Source: Flaveria trinervia (Eukaryota; Streptophyta; Magnoliopsida; Asterales; Asteraceae). Taken from it: a stretch of DNA of 64,000 nucleotides. Made by a program: the position numbers and the translations under genes. The stretch lies in contig CM046454.1 in the NCBI GenBank assembly GCA_025506515.1, positions 29,748,465-29,812,464 of the forward strand, written 5' to 3'. Each line of letters starts with the position of its first letter. The stretch's first letter is position 1. The notes below the pieces were generated by a model. It did not search any database and was not told where the DNA came from. It saw nothing but the letters and a program-made list of their open reading frames with translations. Below are positions 1-9,863 of this stretch, in pieces.

Positions 1-645
1 TTGGGTACTTAATGAAAATACAATATTTGGTTGTGTTTATAATGTTTAAATATTTCATTAATGAGTTGCTTAACGCATATTGACATAATTATATAGGTTT
101 GTGATTGTTTGAAGTGTTATGCATAATGTTATAATGTTAAATGCACTTAAACTTGGTGAAGTGAAGTTCTCATGCGTCCGACTGGACCATGCGCCCCAAC
201 AGTGGTCATGTGTCTAAATAGTCCATACGCCTGAACAACTTCATCCGTCTAACTCAGTCGCACGACTGAAAGCTCTGTCGTGCAAATGGATCAAACGCAT
301 GGAGCAATCGCACGACTGAACCATGGTAATGGTTCAGTCGCCCGAATGAACAACCTTAACCTATAAATACCACCTAATTCGTGGAAAAACATAACAAAAA
401 AGGAGCATTCATTCCTATTCAATACTAGACGTACCCTAGCCATCCAGAAGCCTCCAAGTTCTTACTCCAAGTTCACAGAACGTTCCTGATCGATTCCCAA
501 TGGATTCTTCATGTTAGATACAGTATCTGATTGTTTCTACGTGTGTTCTCACTGATTGGATCGCCAATAAAATAGGATTCCGCACTATTTGGTTTGGTCT
601 ACACGTTAATTAGTTTGTATTTCGTTTGAATACAAGATCCTAACA
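1..645 (+). repeat. 5' LTR of Sire-1, partial
   Basis: This stretch matches the 3' LTR from about 13478 to 14105 with few differences by eye. It ends in TAACA directly before the primer-binding site. It contains CpG-rich palindromic motifs, including a perfect TCAGTCGCACGACTGA at 254-269, and a likely TATA element (CTATAAATACC) near 361. Confidence 0.9.
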
Positions 646-647
646 AG

Positions 648-660
648 TGGTATCAGAGCT
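648..660 (+). other. Primer-binding site of Sire-1
   Basis: TGGTATCAGAGC lies three bases after the LTR end. It is the standard plant-retrotransposon match to the 3' end of initiator methionine tRNA, where minus-strand DNA synthesis starts. Confidence 0.93.
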
Positions 661-1139
661 TTGGCTCTTGATTACGTGTGATTCAATCAATTTTGATACA
701 AAGGTTGTGTTTTTTCACTAAAAACGCAATCTTTTTGTGTCAAAAGTTGTCTTGGATGTCCCTGTCATCAAGTTTTGGTTTCTTCAGCATAAGGCGATTA
801 GGGTTGGTGAAATTTGGGTTTTTTTACGGCTAAAACACGTTAAACCTAGAAATTTTCGAAAAACAGTAGCTTCAGTCGCCCGATTGACCCAATCGCACGA
901 CTAGACTTCATTCGCATCCTGAGACGTACGATTGAACTCAGTCGCATCTTCATTCGTACGACTAAGCCTACCGGTAGCATTGTTCATGCGCATCAGTTTC
1001 ACTCACACGACTGGACCAATCGCTTAGTTCAGCGGCACGATTGAACCAGTTGGATAGTTTCATTCGCACGGGTAGCCTATTCGCATCGCTCCATTCACAC
1101 CAGTTAACAGATTGTTTAAGAGACTGAAAGTTAATCGAG
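661..1139 (+). other. Untranslated leader of Sire-1
   Basis: There is no ORF between the primer site and the gag ATG. From about 870 to 1090 it is packed with variants of the CpG palindrome half-sites (for example TCGCACGACT at 893, GTACGATTGA near 928, TCGCACGACTGG-like copies later). Position suggests possible roles in packaging or translation; this is inference. Confidence 0.7.
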
Positions 1140-2464
1140 ATGGAGGATCCGTTGTCAGCGTTTATAGCCGGGAAGGACTCACGGATTCAGAACTTACTGC
1201 TACTGGAGAGTGGGGTGGGGAATCATAATAAACCCCCAAAGCTTATAACATTAGATGAGTTTCCCCACTGGAAACAACGTTTTGAGATCTACCTCAATGG
1301 AGTGGATCCAAATATGTGGGAAGCTATTGAGATGGGATACAGTATGTCGGTGGGAGTAGATGGGGTGAAACTTACTCTAGGAGGAATGACTGATGCACAG
1401 AAAGTTAAATATAATACTGAAAAGAGAGTATATGCATTGCTAACACAGTCTATCCCTAAGGACATTTTTCACCAATTCTCAGAGAATAAACAAGCCAAGA
1501 AGTTATGGGATGAGCTGGAGAACGATATGACGAGAATGCTTCATTGAAGGAAATTAAAGCTAAGGAACTGAAGAAAGAATTTGACAATTTTTCATCGATC
1601 GAAAAAGAGAGTTTAGACGATGTCATTGATAGATTCTACCATTTGATGAGCGAGCTGCACACACATGGTGTCACAATTACCATGGAAGATAAAGTGTCAA
1701 ATTTTGCTGACGGGTTGCCAGAAAGTTAGGCTTCTTTTGTGTCAAATCTGAGACAGAATGGATTGCTATCAAAGTTGGACATCAATGATTTCATACTAAT
1801 GCTGCGAGAAGAAGCACTAAGGATGAAGTATCGAGCTTTGAAGTCTTCGTACACTCAGAATCCAGCTTTGTACAATGCCACTCCTCAAGTTAAGATGTCT
1901 GGAGCACCTCTTCAGACTGCTTTTGTGTCAAGCTCATCTGGTCCTTCACAAGTCTCTCCTTCAGGATCAGAAACGTCAGGGTCTTCTAGTACCCAATATA
2001 TTGGATCCGAAGCAAATGCTCCCAGACTGAAGACTGACAATCTTGGAAACGTGACAGTAGAAGTAGCTCGAGAGCACATGGATATCTTGGCAGTAGTGGT
2101 CCATTCCTATGATGGACTCATTGCTGGAAAAATTGGAAACTGCCATCTTGCAGATGAGGACTATGAGCAGGTTGATGAGACTGAACTGGAAAAGATGGAT
2201 ATTATGTGGGCCTTAGCAAGTGCTGTCCGGAGAGCAAAGAAGTTCGTGAAGAAGACCAGACAAAACTTGGTTGCTACTAAGGACACTACTTTTGGTTTTG
2301 ACAAGAGCAAGGTGACATGCTTCAACTGTGGAGAAAAGGGGCACTTCAAAAGAGAATTTGTGAAGCCAAAGAAGACTGGAAATGGGAATCCATTCTCGTC
2401 CTTCACTCATCAAGACAAGAAAACTAGCAGTTCTACATCATCAGGCAGGATCCAAAAGCTTTGA
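1140..2464 (+). pseudogene. gag: Gag of Sire-1, N-terminal part, broken
   Basis: The ATG at 1140 opens a capsid-type Gag (UBN2/DUF4219-like) that would build the particle shell. Gag features in order are a WKQRFEIYL segment, a QSIPKDIFHQF segment, and a helical region beginning KKEFDNF. A frameshift near 1530 moves the reading to another frame, and a TAG at 1727-1729 interrupts that frame. A zinc knuckle lies at 2318-2359 (CFNCGEKGHFKREF), but its last cysteine codon is TTT (Phe), so it would bind zinc poorly. The frame closes at 2464, where another small shift leads into the next segment. The same protein is found in Sire-2 and Sire-3, which supports the family call. Confidence 0.88.
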
Positions 2465-2529
2465 CCGCCCATCATGATGAAGGACAGGACTAGAGCTTTA
2501 GGTTTGTATCTCCGGGAGAATCCAATATT

Positions 2530-3963
2530 ATGAGCGTGGATGACTTAGATGATGATTCCGCAATCGAAAGAGATATAGCAGTTGAGATAGAGATGTCACA
2601 TAGTGAAGAAACTTCAACAGAGGTCAGCTACAAGCCTGAAGAAGGGACGTCTACAACAAAGAAAGAATCACCAGAACCAGAGACATCTGATGCTGCACTG
2701 ATGACTACTTCATCAGAACCTCCTCAGGTAAGTTCTACCGACCAACTTTTCAAAAGTCATGCTTGTTCTGACTGTGATAAATTTAAAGAAAGCATAGATC
2801 AAAAATTTGCTAGGTTGTTAGATCATAATGATCGCCTAGTAAAGGATTTGAAACTGTGCACTGAGGCAAATAGAGTTTTAAAACAAAATGAGCATAGTTA
2901 CAAAGAAAAGGTAGACCTGTTGAATAAACAGCTTAGGGAAACTAAAGTAGTAGCATTTAACCAAGCTAATGACAATAGGTACTATCTTAACTCCCTAGAA
3001 GACACTAAGAAACAAAAAGCAGTCTTAGAAGTAGAAGTTAACTCTTTAAAGAAAAAACTGCACAATTGGACAAGTTCATCTCATATTGTCCAACACATAG
3101 TGAGAGAGCGTAACAATGGGGAGGGCTTGGGCTATAAAGTGGTTCCACCACCCCCTAAGACCTTGATGAACACTAAGTGTAAACCAATAAGTAACAATCC
3201 CATCAAGGATCATGTGGTGTCTGCTCCTCTTGTAAGTGATCCAAATTCCTGAGGGTCTTCAATTGAATTTGGAACAAAACAAAAGGAGGCCACTTCAAAG
3301 GCAAAGGGTAAAATGCCTTGTGTTAATCTGGAAAAAGAATTTGAAAAGGCTGATATAAAGTTAGGGTTAAACAAAGTCAAATTTCAACCTAAAAAGACTG
3401 TTAATATTAACCTTACACAAGTCCCACGTCAAAGTCCAGTTAACCAAAATGAAAAAGTTGTTAAGAATGTCAAAACAGTTAAGTTTGCTAAACAACATCA
3501 TTCATCAAAAGAAGTAGAGTCAAAACCCAAACAAAATGATATCACTAGGATGTCACACATATCTCCACAACGAAAGTTTAATCATAAAGTTGATAGCAGG
3601 TCATGCTACAACTGTGGAGAGTGTGGACACATTGCTTTCTTTTGTCCTTACTTTCAGACACCTAGGAAGAAAATTGAACTTCAGAACTCAAAACCTAGGT
3701 CTTCTAAGAGGAGCTCTTTAACTCCACCTAGAAGAACTAGTGAACCCAAAGTTCAACCCATTAGCCAGTCGTCTGTTTATCACAAACAGGCCTTACACAA
3801 ATCTGGCTTATGGAAAGAAAAGTCATCCTCTGTGTCTGATAATGATGACAAGAAGGGATCTGAGCTACCCTCACCCTTTAAGGGTCAATGGGTTGAATTC
3901 ATGATGTGTGATGCCTCTGGGAAACCCAAGCCAGTAAAGGCATGGGTTCCTAACCTTAACTAA
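2530..3963 (+). pseudogene. gag: Gag C-terminal half of Sire-1: coiled coil and second zinc knuckle
   Basis: An acidic Ser/Thr/Glu-rich stretch is followed by a long heptad-like helical region (about 2790-3070, rich in Leu, Lys and Glu), then a basic linker and an intact second CCHC knuckle, CYNCGECGHIAFFC, at 3604-3645. One stop at 3250-3252 splits the frame; the same frame resumes to 3963. Sireviruses have unusually long Gag proteins and coiled coils for self-association are expected, so the fit is good. The segment ends with the conserved WVPNLN and TAA. The protease follows in the same frame, so the stop separates Gag from Pol. Confidence 0.83.
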
Positions 3964-5440
3964 TGCTTTAAATTGTATGTGCAGGGTGTTCGCTATAGTG
4001 CTGAAAACAACATGTGGATTGTAGATAGCAGAGCATCCAGGCACATGACAGGAAACATGGCTCTTTTATCAAACGTCAAACAAATAAAAGGCGGGCATGT
4101 TTCGTTTGCTGGTAACAAAGGAGGTTATATCATAGCTTAGAGAGAGGTTGGAAATGAGAAAGTTAAATTTGACAAAGTGAACTACGTTCAACAACTTCAA
4201 AACAACTTACTCTCTGTTTCCCAAATATGTGACAAAGGGTTTAAAGTCATATTTGACAACAAGAAGTGTTACGTCCTAAAGAAAGACTATGTGATTCCGA
4301 AGGACCTAGTTCTGATGACAGCTTCAAGATATAAAGACCTATATGTTTTGGATCTCTCAACGACTTCTACAACGGATCATGAAGTTCAGTGCTTCCTATC
4401 AAAAGCTACTGAGAAGGACTCCATTTCCTGGCACAGGAGAATGGGACACATAAATCAACGGAAGATGAATCACTTGATTAGAAGGATCTAGTGAGAGGTG
4501 TTAACGTCAAAAATTTCCAACTTCCTGATTTCTATGTAGCATGCAAGAAAGGCAAACAGACGAAGAAGACTCATAAGGAAAAGAAAGTTCATTCTATCGA
4601 GCTTCCTCTTGAACTTCTTCACATGGATCTGTTTGGACCAGTCAGTACAAAGAGCATTGCAGTGACCTGTACTGTTATGTGGTTACCGATGACTACTCAA
4701 GATTCTCTTGGTAATGTTTTTGAAGTCCAAGTCAGAAACATTTGAGTCATTCAAAGAATTAGTAACCACACTGGAATCTCTCTACAAGCTGAAGGTGAGA
4801 CAGGTACACTCAGACAACGGGACTGAATTTTAGAATCAGTGGATGGAGGCTTACTGCAAGGAAAAGGGAATTGTGCACTAGTTCACCTCTTCCTACACGC
4901 CTCAGATGAATGGTGTTACTGAGAGAAAGAATAGAAGCTTGATAAAGACAGTAAGGACAATGCTAGCAGACTCGAAACTGCCTATCCAATTCTGAATGAG
5001 GTAGTAGCTAATGCATGTTAGACATTAAATCGAGTCCTGGTAGTCAAGCGCCATGGCAAGACATGTTCGAATTACTACAACGACGTAAACCTAATCGGGA
5101 GTATCTCGAACCATTTGGCGCGCCGTGCACACTTCTGAATAAAACTCAAAAAGGAAAATTTAGCGAGAAGACTGATGAAGGGATCTTCTTAGGATACAAC
5201 ATACCGAACAAGAGAGTTTACAACAACTCAACATGTTTAGTAGAAGTGTGGTGTAATGTTGATGTTCAGAGATATACCACACCCCCTACTGGAAAAGGAC
5301 CCGCTTACTTTTTCGACTATGATGGATTCTTCAAGTCCTTCAACATCCCTATCTCCCCTTCTGATGATGAGTTAGCTACACAAATGATGTATGATATCTT
5401 GAATACACCATATCGTGATCTAACATCTTCGAGCTCATAG
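3964..5440 (+). pseudogene. pol: Protease and integrase of Sire-1, broken
   Basis: The aspartic protease core at 4015-4053 reads WIVDSRASRHMTG. The family motif is DSG or DTG, so here the glycine after the catalytic Asp-Ser is Arg and activity is doubtful. A TAG at 4138 interrupts the domain. The integrase zinc-binding region follows (WHRRMGHIN near 4429, then C-x2-C near 4540), then fragments of the DDE catalytic core in more than one frame (HMDLFGP near 4620; a VHSDNGTEF-like segment near 4806 followed by a stop). The part at 5015-5440 is the domain typical of the copia integrase-RT linker. Several frameshifts and stops make it non-functional. Confidence 0.83.
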
Positions 5441-5873
5441 GGAGCATCATCTCATCACTCAGGGGGAGCACTAGAAGACAGTGACTCCTCCTGAGAAGAT
5501 GAATGTACAGAGGATGAGCAGAACAATCAGGAGACACAGGTACCAATTCCTGCAAGTCCACAAACATCTAACAGTGATGCTTCTTCGACTTGGATCCTCA
5601 AACTCCCTCTACCTCAGATGCAGAACCAAATGTTCATAATCTTGGCTCTGAGGTAGTTGTTCCTACCACTCCAGGTCACGTGTAAATGTCTATCATCCCC
5701 TAGAAAATGTCATTGGGGATGTTGGATCAGGAGTGCAGACCAAAAATCAGCTTTACTCAGCTGATTATGCCTCGATAATGGAAAAATGATACATTCACGA
5801 TGGTGCTTATCGCTGTTTTGTCTCTCAGTTTGAGCCAAAATACGTCAGTGAAGCACTGAATGATGAGGCATGG
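5441..5873 (+). pseudogene. Integrase-to-RT linker of Sire-1, decayed
   Basis: This sits between recognisable integrase C-terminal and RT sequence. It has no long frame but is Ser/Pro/acidic rich in short pieces, as expected for the variable linker of copia polyproteins. Codons for an EALNDEAWVIAMQEEL-like RT start appear at its right end (about 5850-5890). Confidence 0.6.
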
Positions 5874-7379
5874 GTGATTGCTATGCAAGAGGAACTTCTT
5901 CAATTCAAAAAGTTAGGTGTATTGACACTGGTAGATAGACCTAAAGGTGCTAAGGTCATCGACACCAAATGGGTCTTGAAATGCAAGAAGGATGATCAAG
6001 GTGTCATTATCAGGAACAAAGCTCGACTGGTAGTTCAAGGATTTCGACAAGTCGAGGGGATTGATTATAATGAAGTGTTTGCACCCATGGCTAGGATGGA
6101 AGCCATCTGTATCTTCCTTGCCTATGCATCGTATATGAAGATCAAAGTCTATCAATTAGATGTGAAGAGTGCATTCCTTCATGGTGAAATTCGAGAGACA
6201 GTTTATGTCAGTCAACCGAGGGATTTGAAGACCTTATCATCAGGACAGAGTTTACAAACTTGACAAGGCCTTATATGGGCTTCAACAAGCTCCAAGAGCT
6301 TGGTATGAGAAACTCTTGACTCATCTTGTGAAACACATATTTTGCAGGGGAGTCAATGACTGCACACTGTTTATCAAAGAAAAGGATGGAGATTTACTGC
6401 TAGTACAGATATATGTCGATGACATAATCTTCGGTTCAAAGAATGAAGAGTTATGTAAAGAATTTGAAGCAGTAATGAAGGTAGAGTTCGAGATGAGTGC
6501 CATGGGGGAAATGAAATTCTTTCTTAGGTTACAGGTGGATCAGACACCCAAAGGAATTTTTCTACATTGACCAAGTATGTGGGAGACATTCTCAGTCAGT
6601 TTGACATGGAGAATGCCTCTGCAGCTGCGACTCCACTTGCTACAAACCATGATATAGCACCTGATGAAAATGGAGATCTGGTAGATGCAACAATGTACCA
6701 AGGAATGATTGGATCTCTCATGTACCTTACTGCCTCTAGACCTGATATCATGTATGCTACATGTCTATGTTCTAGATATCAGGCTAAACCAAAGGTTAAC
6801 CATCTGATTGGGGTCAAGAGGATATTTCGTTATCTGAAGGGCACACCCACACTTGGGTTGTGGTATCCTCATGATAATGACTTTGAGCTCACGGCGTACA
6901 GTGACTCGGATTACGGGGGCTGCAAGATGAATTACAAGTCTACATCAGCAGGGTGTTAATTCTTTGGGAGGAGATTAGTGACGTGGCAATGTAAGAAGCA
7001 GACCTCGGTTGCGCTGTCAACCTGTGAAGCCGAATACGTTGCCGCTGCAAGTTGCTGTTCTCAAATCATTTCGATTCAACAGCAAATGCGGGACTACGGT
7101 TTACATTTCTCTTCTACTCCTATTTATGTTGATAACTCGGCTGCAATTGCAGTCACAAAAATTCAGTACAACATCCTAAGACCAAACACATCGGTATAAA
7201 ATATCATTATACGGGACTGTTTTGAAAAGAATTTAATCGATGTGGTAAAAATAAATACGGATTTTCAACGCGCTGACCTCTATACAAAAGCTTTTGACAA
7301 ACCACGTTTTCTATATCTTTTAGAGGTCATCGGCATTAAAAAGAGAAGTGATGTTATTCCTCATGATGATCATGTGTAG
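5874..7379 (+). pseudogene. pol: Reverse transcriptase and RNase H of Sire-1, broken
   Basis: The RT fingers and palm read TKWVLKCKKD, KARLVVQGF and YQLDVKSAFLHG (5970-6185). The catalytic YVDD is at 6412-6423, in the context IYVDDIIFGS, so the active-site aspartates survive. After frameshifts near 6230-6320 and 6567, the connection segment (MYLTASRPDIMYA) and the RNase H domain follow: YSDSDYGG near 6899 with a stop at 6957, LSTCEAEYVAA near 7017, and DNSAAI near 7131. The tail to the TAG at 7377-7379 is out of frame with the preceding part. These enzymes would convert element RNA to DNA. At least four breaks prevent expression. Confidence 0.87.
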
Positions 7380-7496
7380 TCCGATACAATTTAGTTTATT
7401 TTTCGGTTTTATTTTATTTAGTTATTTTTTGTTTTAACTTAAATTCTGGTTACTTAGAGTCTATTAAAATCCTAAAATATGTAAATGATTTTAGAA

Positions 7497-7511
7497 TTTT
7501 AGGGGGAGAAT
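7497..7511 (+). other. Internal polypurine-like tract after pol (Sire-1)
   Basis: TTTTAGGGGGAGAA follows the pol stop by about 120 bases. The matching tract is kept in Sire-2 at about 36715-36730. Sireviruses are known for more than one polypurine tract. This one would be an additional plus-strand priming site. Confidence 0.6.
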
Positions 7512-8018
7512 AGGTCAGCCAGTAACATTATTAAAAAACAGAGAGAAGGAGAGGCTAGCTGACACAGGTACAAACTATTTGGGATTTTAAAATTCAAAAT
7601 TGAAAAGGATGCGAAATTCAAGTATAAGTGAGTCTAGTCTGAGCAATATAACAGGAAATATGATAGATAAGCTAGCTACTACTAAGGTAACACAAAGAAA
7701 GTAGACCTAGAGGTTGCTAGACCACAGATGATATGTCGGTAGATTCAACACAATAGATGACTAGACCTTTTTGGTGATCTCAAGATTAAACTAAAATGTT
7801 TGACTAGCTGTGGGCAACACCTTATCCCTGGTTTAACACAATAAACAAGATTCCAATAAGGGGACGAGCAAAATAAACGCCACAAAAGTGTGCGTAAGAC
7901 CAAAGCATGAGCAAAAGCACATAAAAAAATGAAAATACAATAACAAATGATGACCGATGTTGTTGGGGAGATCTGTGCAAAAAGAAGAAAAGTTGCTCAA
8001 ACAAGAAGATAGGTTATG

Positions 8019-8131
8019 TGCCTCTCTACTGTGCGGTGGCACTGACCTGAGGATAAGCATAACCTATATATTCTAGAACTCATGTTGTTTGCCGCCTCTC
8101 TGCTGTGCGATGGCACTGACCTGAGGATAGG
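8019..8131 (+). repeat. Pair of direct repeats in the Sire-1 spacer
   Basis: Two copies of a block containing GTGGCACTGACCTGAGGAT-like sequence start near 8021 and 8093, about 70 bases apart. Sire-2 has the same pair at about 37193 and 37268. Within each unit GCC and GGC arms can pair around the CTCTCTGCTGTGC segment. Confidence 0.7.
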
Positions 8132-8705
8132 CTTCTCTTTGAATATTCTAAGAATAGTCTCTTCTTGCATTCTACCCTTACACCGCTCAAAAATCTCCTG
8201 AGGAATGTTGATTACCACATGAGTGTGGGATCCACAAATGCTTGTTGAAACAAACAAACCTTAAAACGATCACCAAATTGTGTTGAAAATCTGTGTATGG
8301 ATTTAAAAGGACAAGTATACGGACAATCGCCGTGGCTACAACTCTTGAAAGTTCAAATCCGTGTGAGGACCTAATAGTACTAGTATGATTTCCTAAAATT
8401 GCTAAATGACTCTAGATGAATAACAAAGTAAGAGCATCAAAGTATTAACTAACTTGTCCCAAATAATCTGACTTGCCTGTATGATTCCAAAATTGATTTG
8501 GTCTAGTTATGGTCAAACTAAATAGAAGCTACCTATTCAGAAGCGAATCTAGTAGATTTCTATCTTCGGATTTACCTCTCACAAAAGGTTAAAACCAAGT
8601 TTAATTTTTTTTACTTTAGCTTAATTTTCATTTATTTAGTTATTTCAGTTTAATTGTTGTCGGACTACATCTTGGAATTCAGTAAGGTTTTAATTCACCT
8701 AAAAG

Positions 8706-8808
8706 GGTCATGTTTGAGATGACCACAAGTGTCTTCAAAAGATAAATGGGTCACGTCTGAGGTGATCAAAAGTGTTTCAAGATAAAAAGGATCATGTCTG
8801 AGATGATC
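8706..8808 (+). repeat. Array of three short hairpins with shared loop (Sire-1)
   Basis: Units lie at 8706-8724 (GGTCAT, loop GTTTGAG, ATGACC), 8749-8767 (GGTCAC, loop GTCTGAG, GTGATC) and 8790-8808 (GATCAT, loop GTCTGAG, ATGATC). The spacing is 41-43 bases. The stems differ but stay paired, while the 7-base loop is nearly invariant. Confidence 0.75.
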
Positions 8809-8879
8809 AAATGTGCATAATGTAAATTCTAAAGCTTAAAGAAGGTTTAAATGGCAAATGGTAAGAAATGCAGAAAATT

Positions 8880-9780
8880 TCATAAGTCTGACCCATTCGC
8901 ACGAACGGACCATGAGTATGGACTTATCATGCGAATGGGAGCTATTCGTACGAATGGACCATGAGTATGGACCATACAACCGAATGGCCCATACGAATGA
9001 ACTAGTCGATGTTTCAGAGCGATCAAATGAGTAAGTCGCACGATGTACTTCAGTCGGACGACTGAAGGGGGCCAACTGATCCAATCGCACGACTGAGGCC
9101 CATTCACCCAAATGAAATGTGCGTATTAGCCCAGTGGTATGATTGAATATAGGCTAAGTATAAATAGAGGGTGAATCGGTCGCAGAGACTCACCACTCCA
9201 AAATTTGCCCTAATTCGCACGACTAACGTACTCTGCCCAAATTTCATTTGATCACCATAAACTCTTGATTCTCAAGCACTGACCATTTGCACTGATCTTA
9301 CAGGTAATTTGCAGCGTAGAACCATTGTTATATCACTTAAATTGATACATAATCTGGACATTCAGACACCTTAGAAAACCATAGCATTTGTGTTCAAATA
9401 ACCTAACCAAACGACGTAAACAGATGAAATTAAAGATGTTAGGTGTTAAAATAATGGATTGCAAGTCTAATGAACCAGAGCACGAAGTCTAAAACTCAAA
9501 ATTGAAAAAAATTGAAATTGAATTGAATAGTCAGAACAACATGCGAATGGACAGGTTGCTGAACCTCAGTCGCACGACTGATGTGTGCGACTAGATAAAC
9601 CACACGACTGAACCGTGCGTATGAGTTCAGTCGCACGACTGGTGTAACCGCATAAGTTCACATATGCATGAGTCTAGTAGCACACTCAGTCATACGTATG
9701 GGTTAATTCGCACGACTGAAGTTCAGTCGCACTGCTAATGCGCATGACTTGATCTCAGTCGCACAACCTCATTCGCATGA
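8880..9780 (+). repeat. Two fields of CpG palindrome repeats flanking the putative env-like start (Sire-1)
   Basis: Fields at about 8885-9135 and 9540-9780 contain many variants of TCGCACGACTGA, including a perfect 16-base TCAGTCGCACGACTGA at 9566-9581. Between them, GTATAAATAGAGGG at about 9159-9172 resembles a TATA box and is repeated in Sire-2 near 38390, so an internal promoter for the downstream ORF is possible. Confidence 0.7.
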
Positions 9781-9863
9781 CAGAAAAGAAAGTTTGTCAA
9801 GTCCAAGTGATTCAAGACATTCTTAGCATATGGATACTAATGTTTACTTTCATTGTGTAACAG

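Larger units (their letters stand above)
7380..9863 (+). other. Long non-coding spacer between pol and the envelope-position ORF (Sire-1)
   Basis: There is no credible coding frame over 2.5 kb, yet much of the stretch aligns well by eye with the matching part of Sire-2 (36632-39066). Examples are CTACTACTAAGGTAACAC near 7676 and the block around 7710-7760. It holds an internal polypurine tract, a pair of 33-base direct repeats, a three-unit hairpin array and two fields of CpG palindromes. Conservation without coding suggests RNA- or DNA-level function. The extra ORF may be translated from a spliced or suppressed message; neither is shown here. Confidence 0.8.

Noticed and set aside
180..350. 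CRISPR-like array (short repeats with spacers)
   Set aside because: Repeats are degenerate, irregularly spaced and lie in a plant LTR; no cas genes.
8836..9111. Minus-strand frames across the palindrome field
   Set aside because: They arise from the repeated CpG motif and have no homologue in a sensible position in Sire-2.
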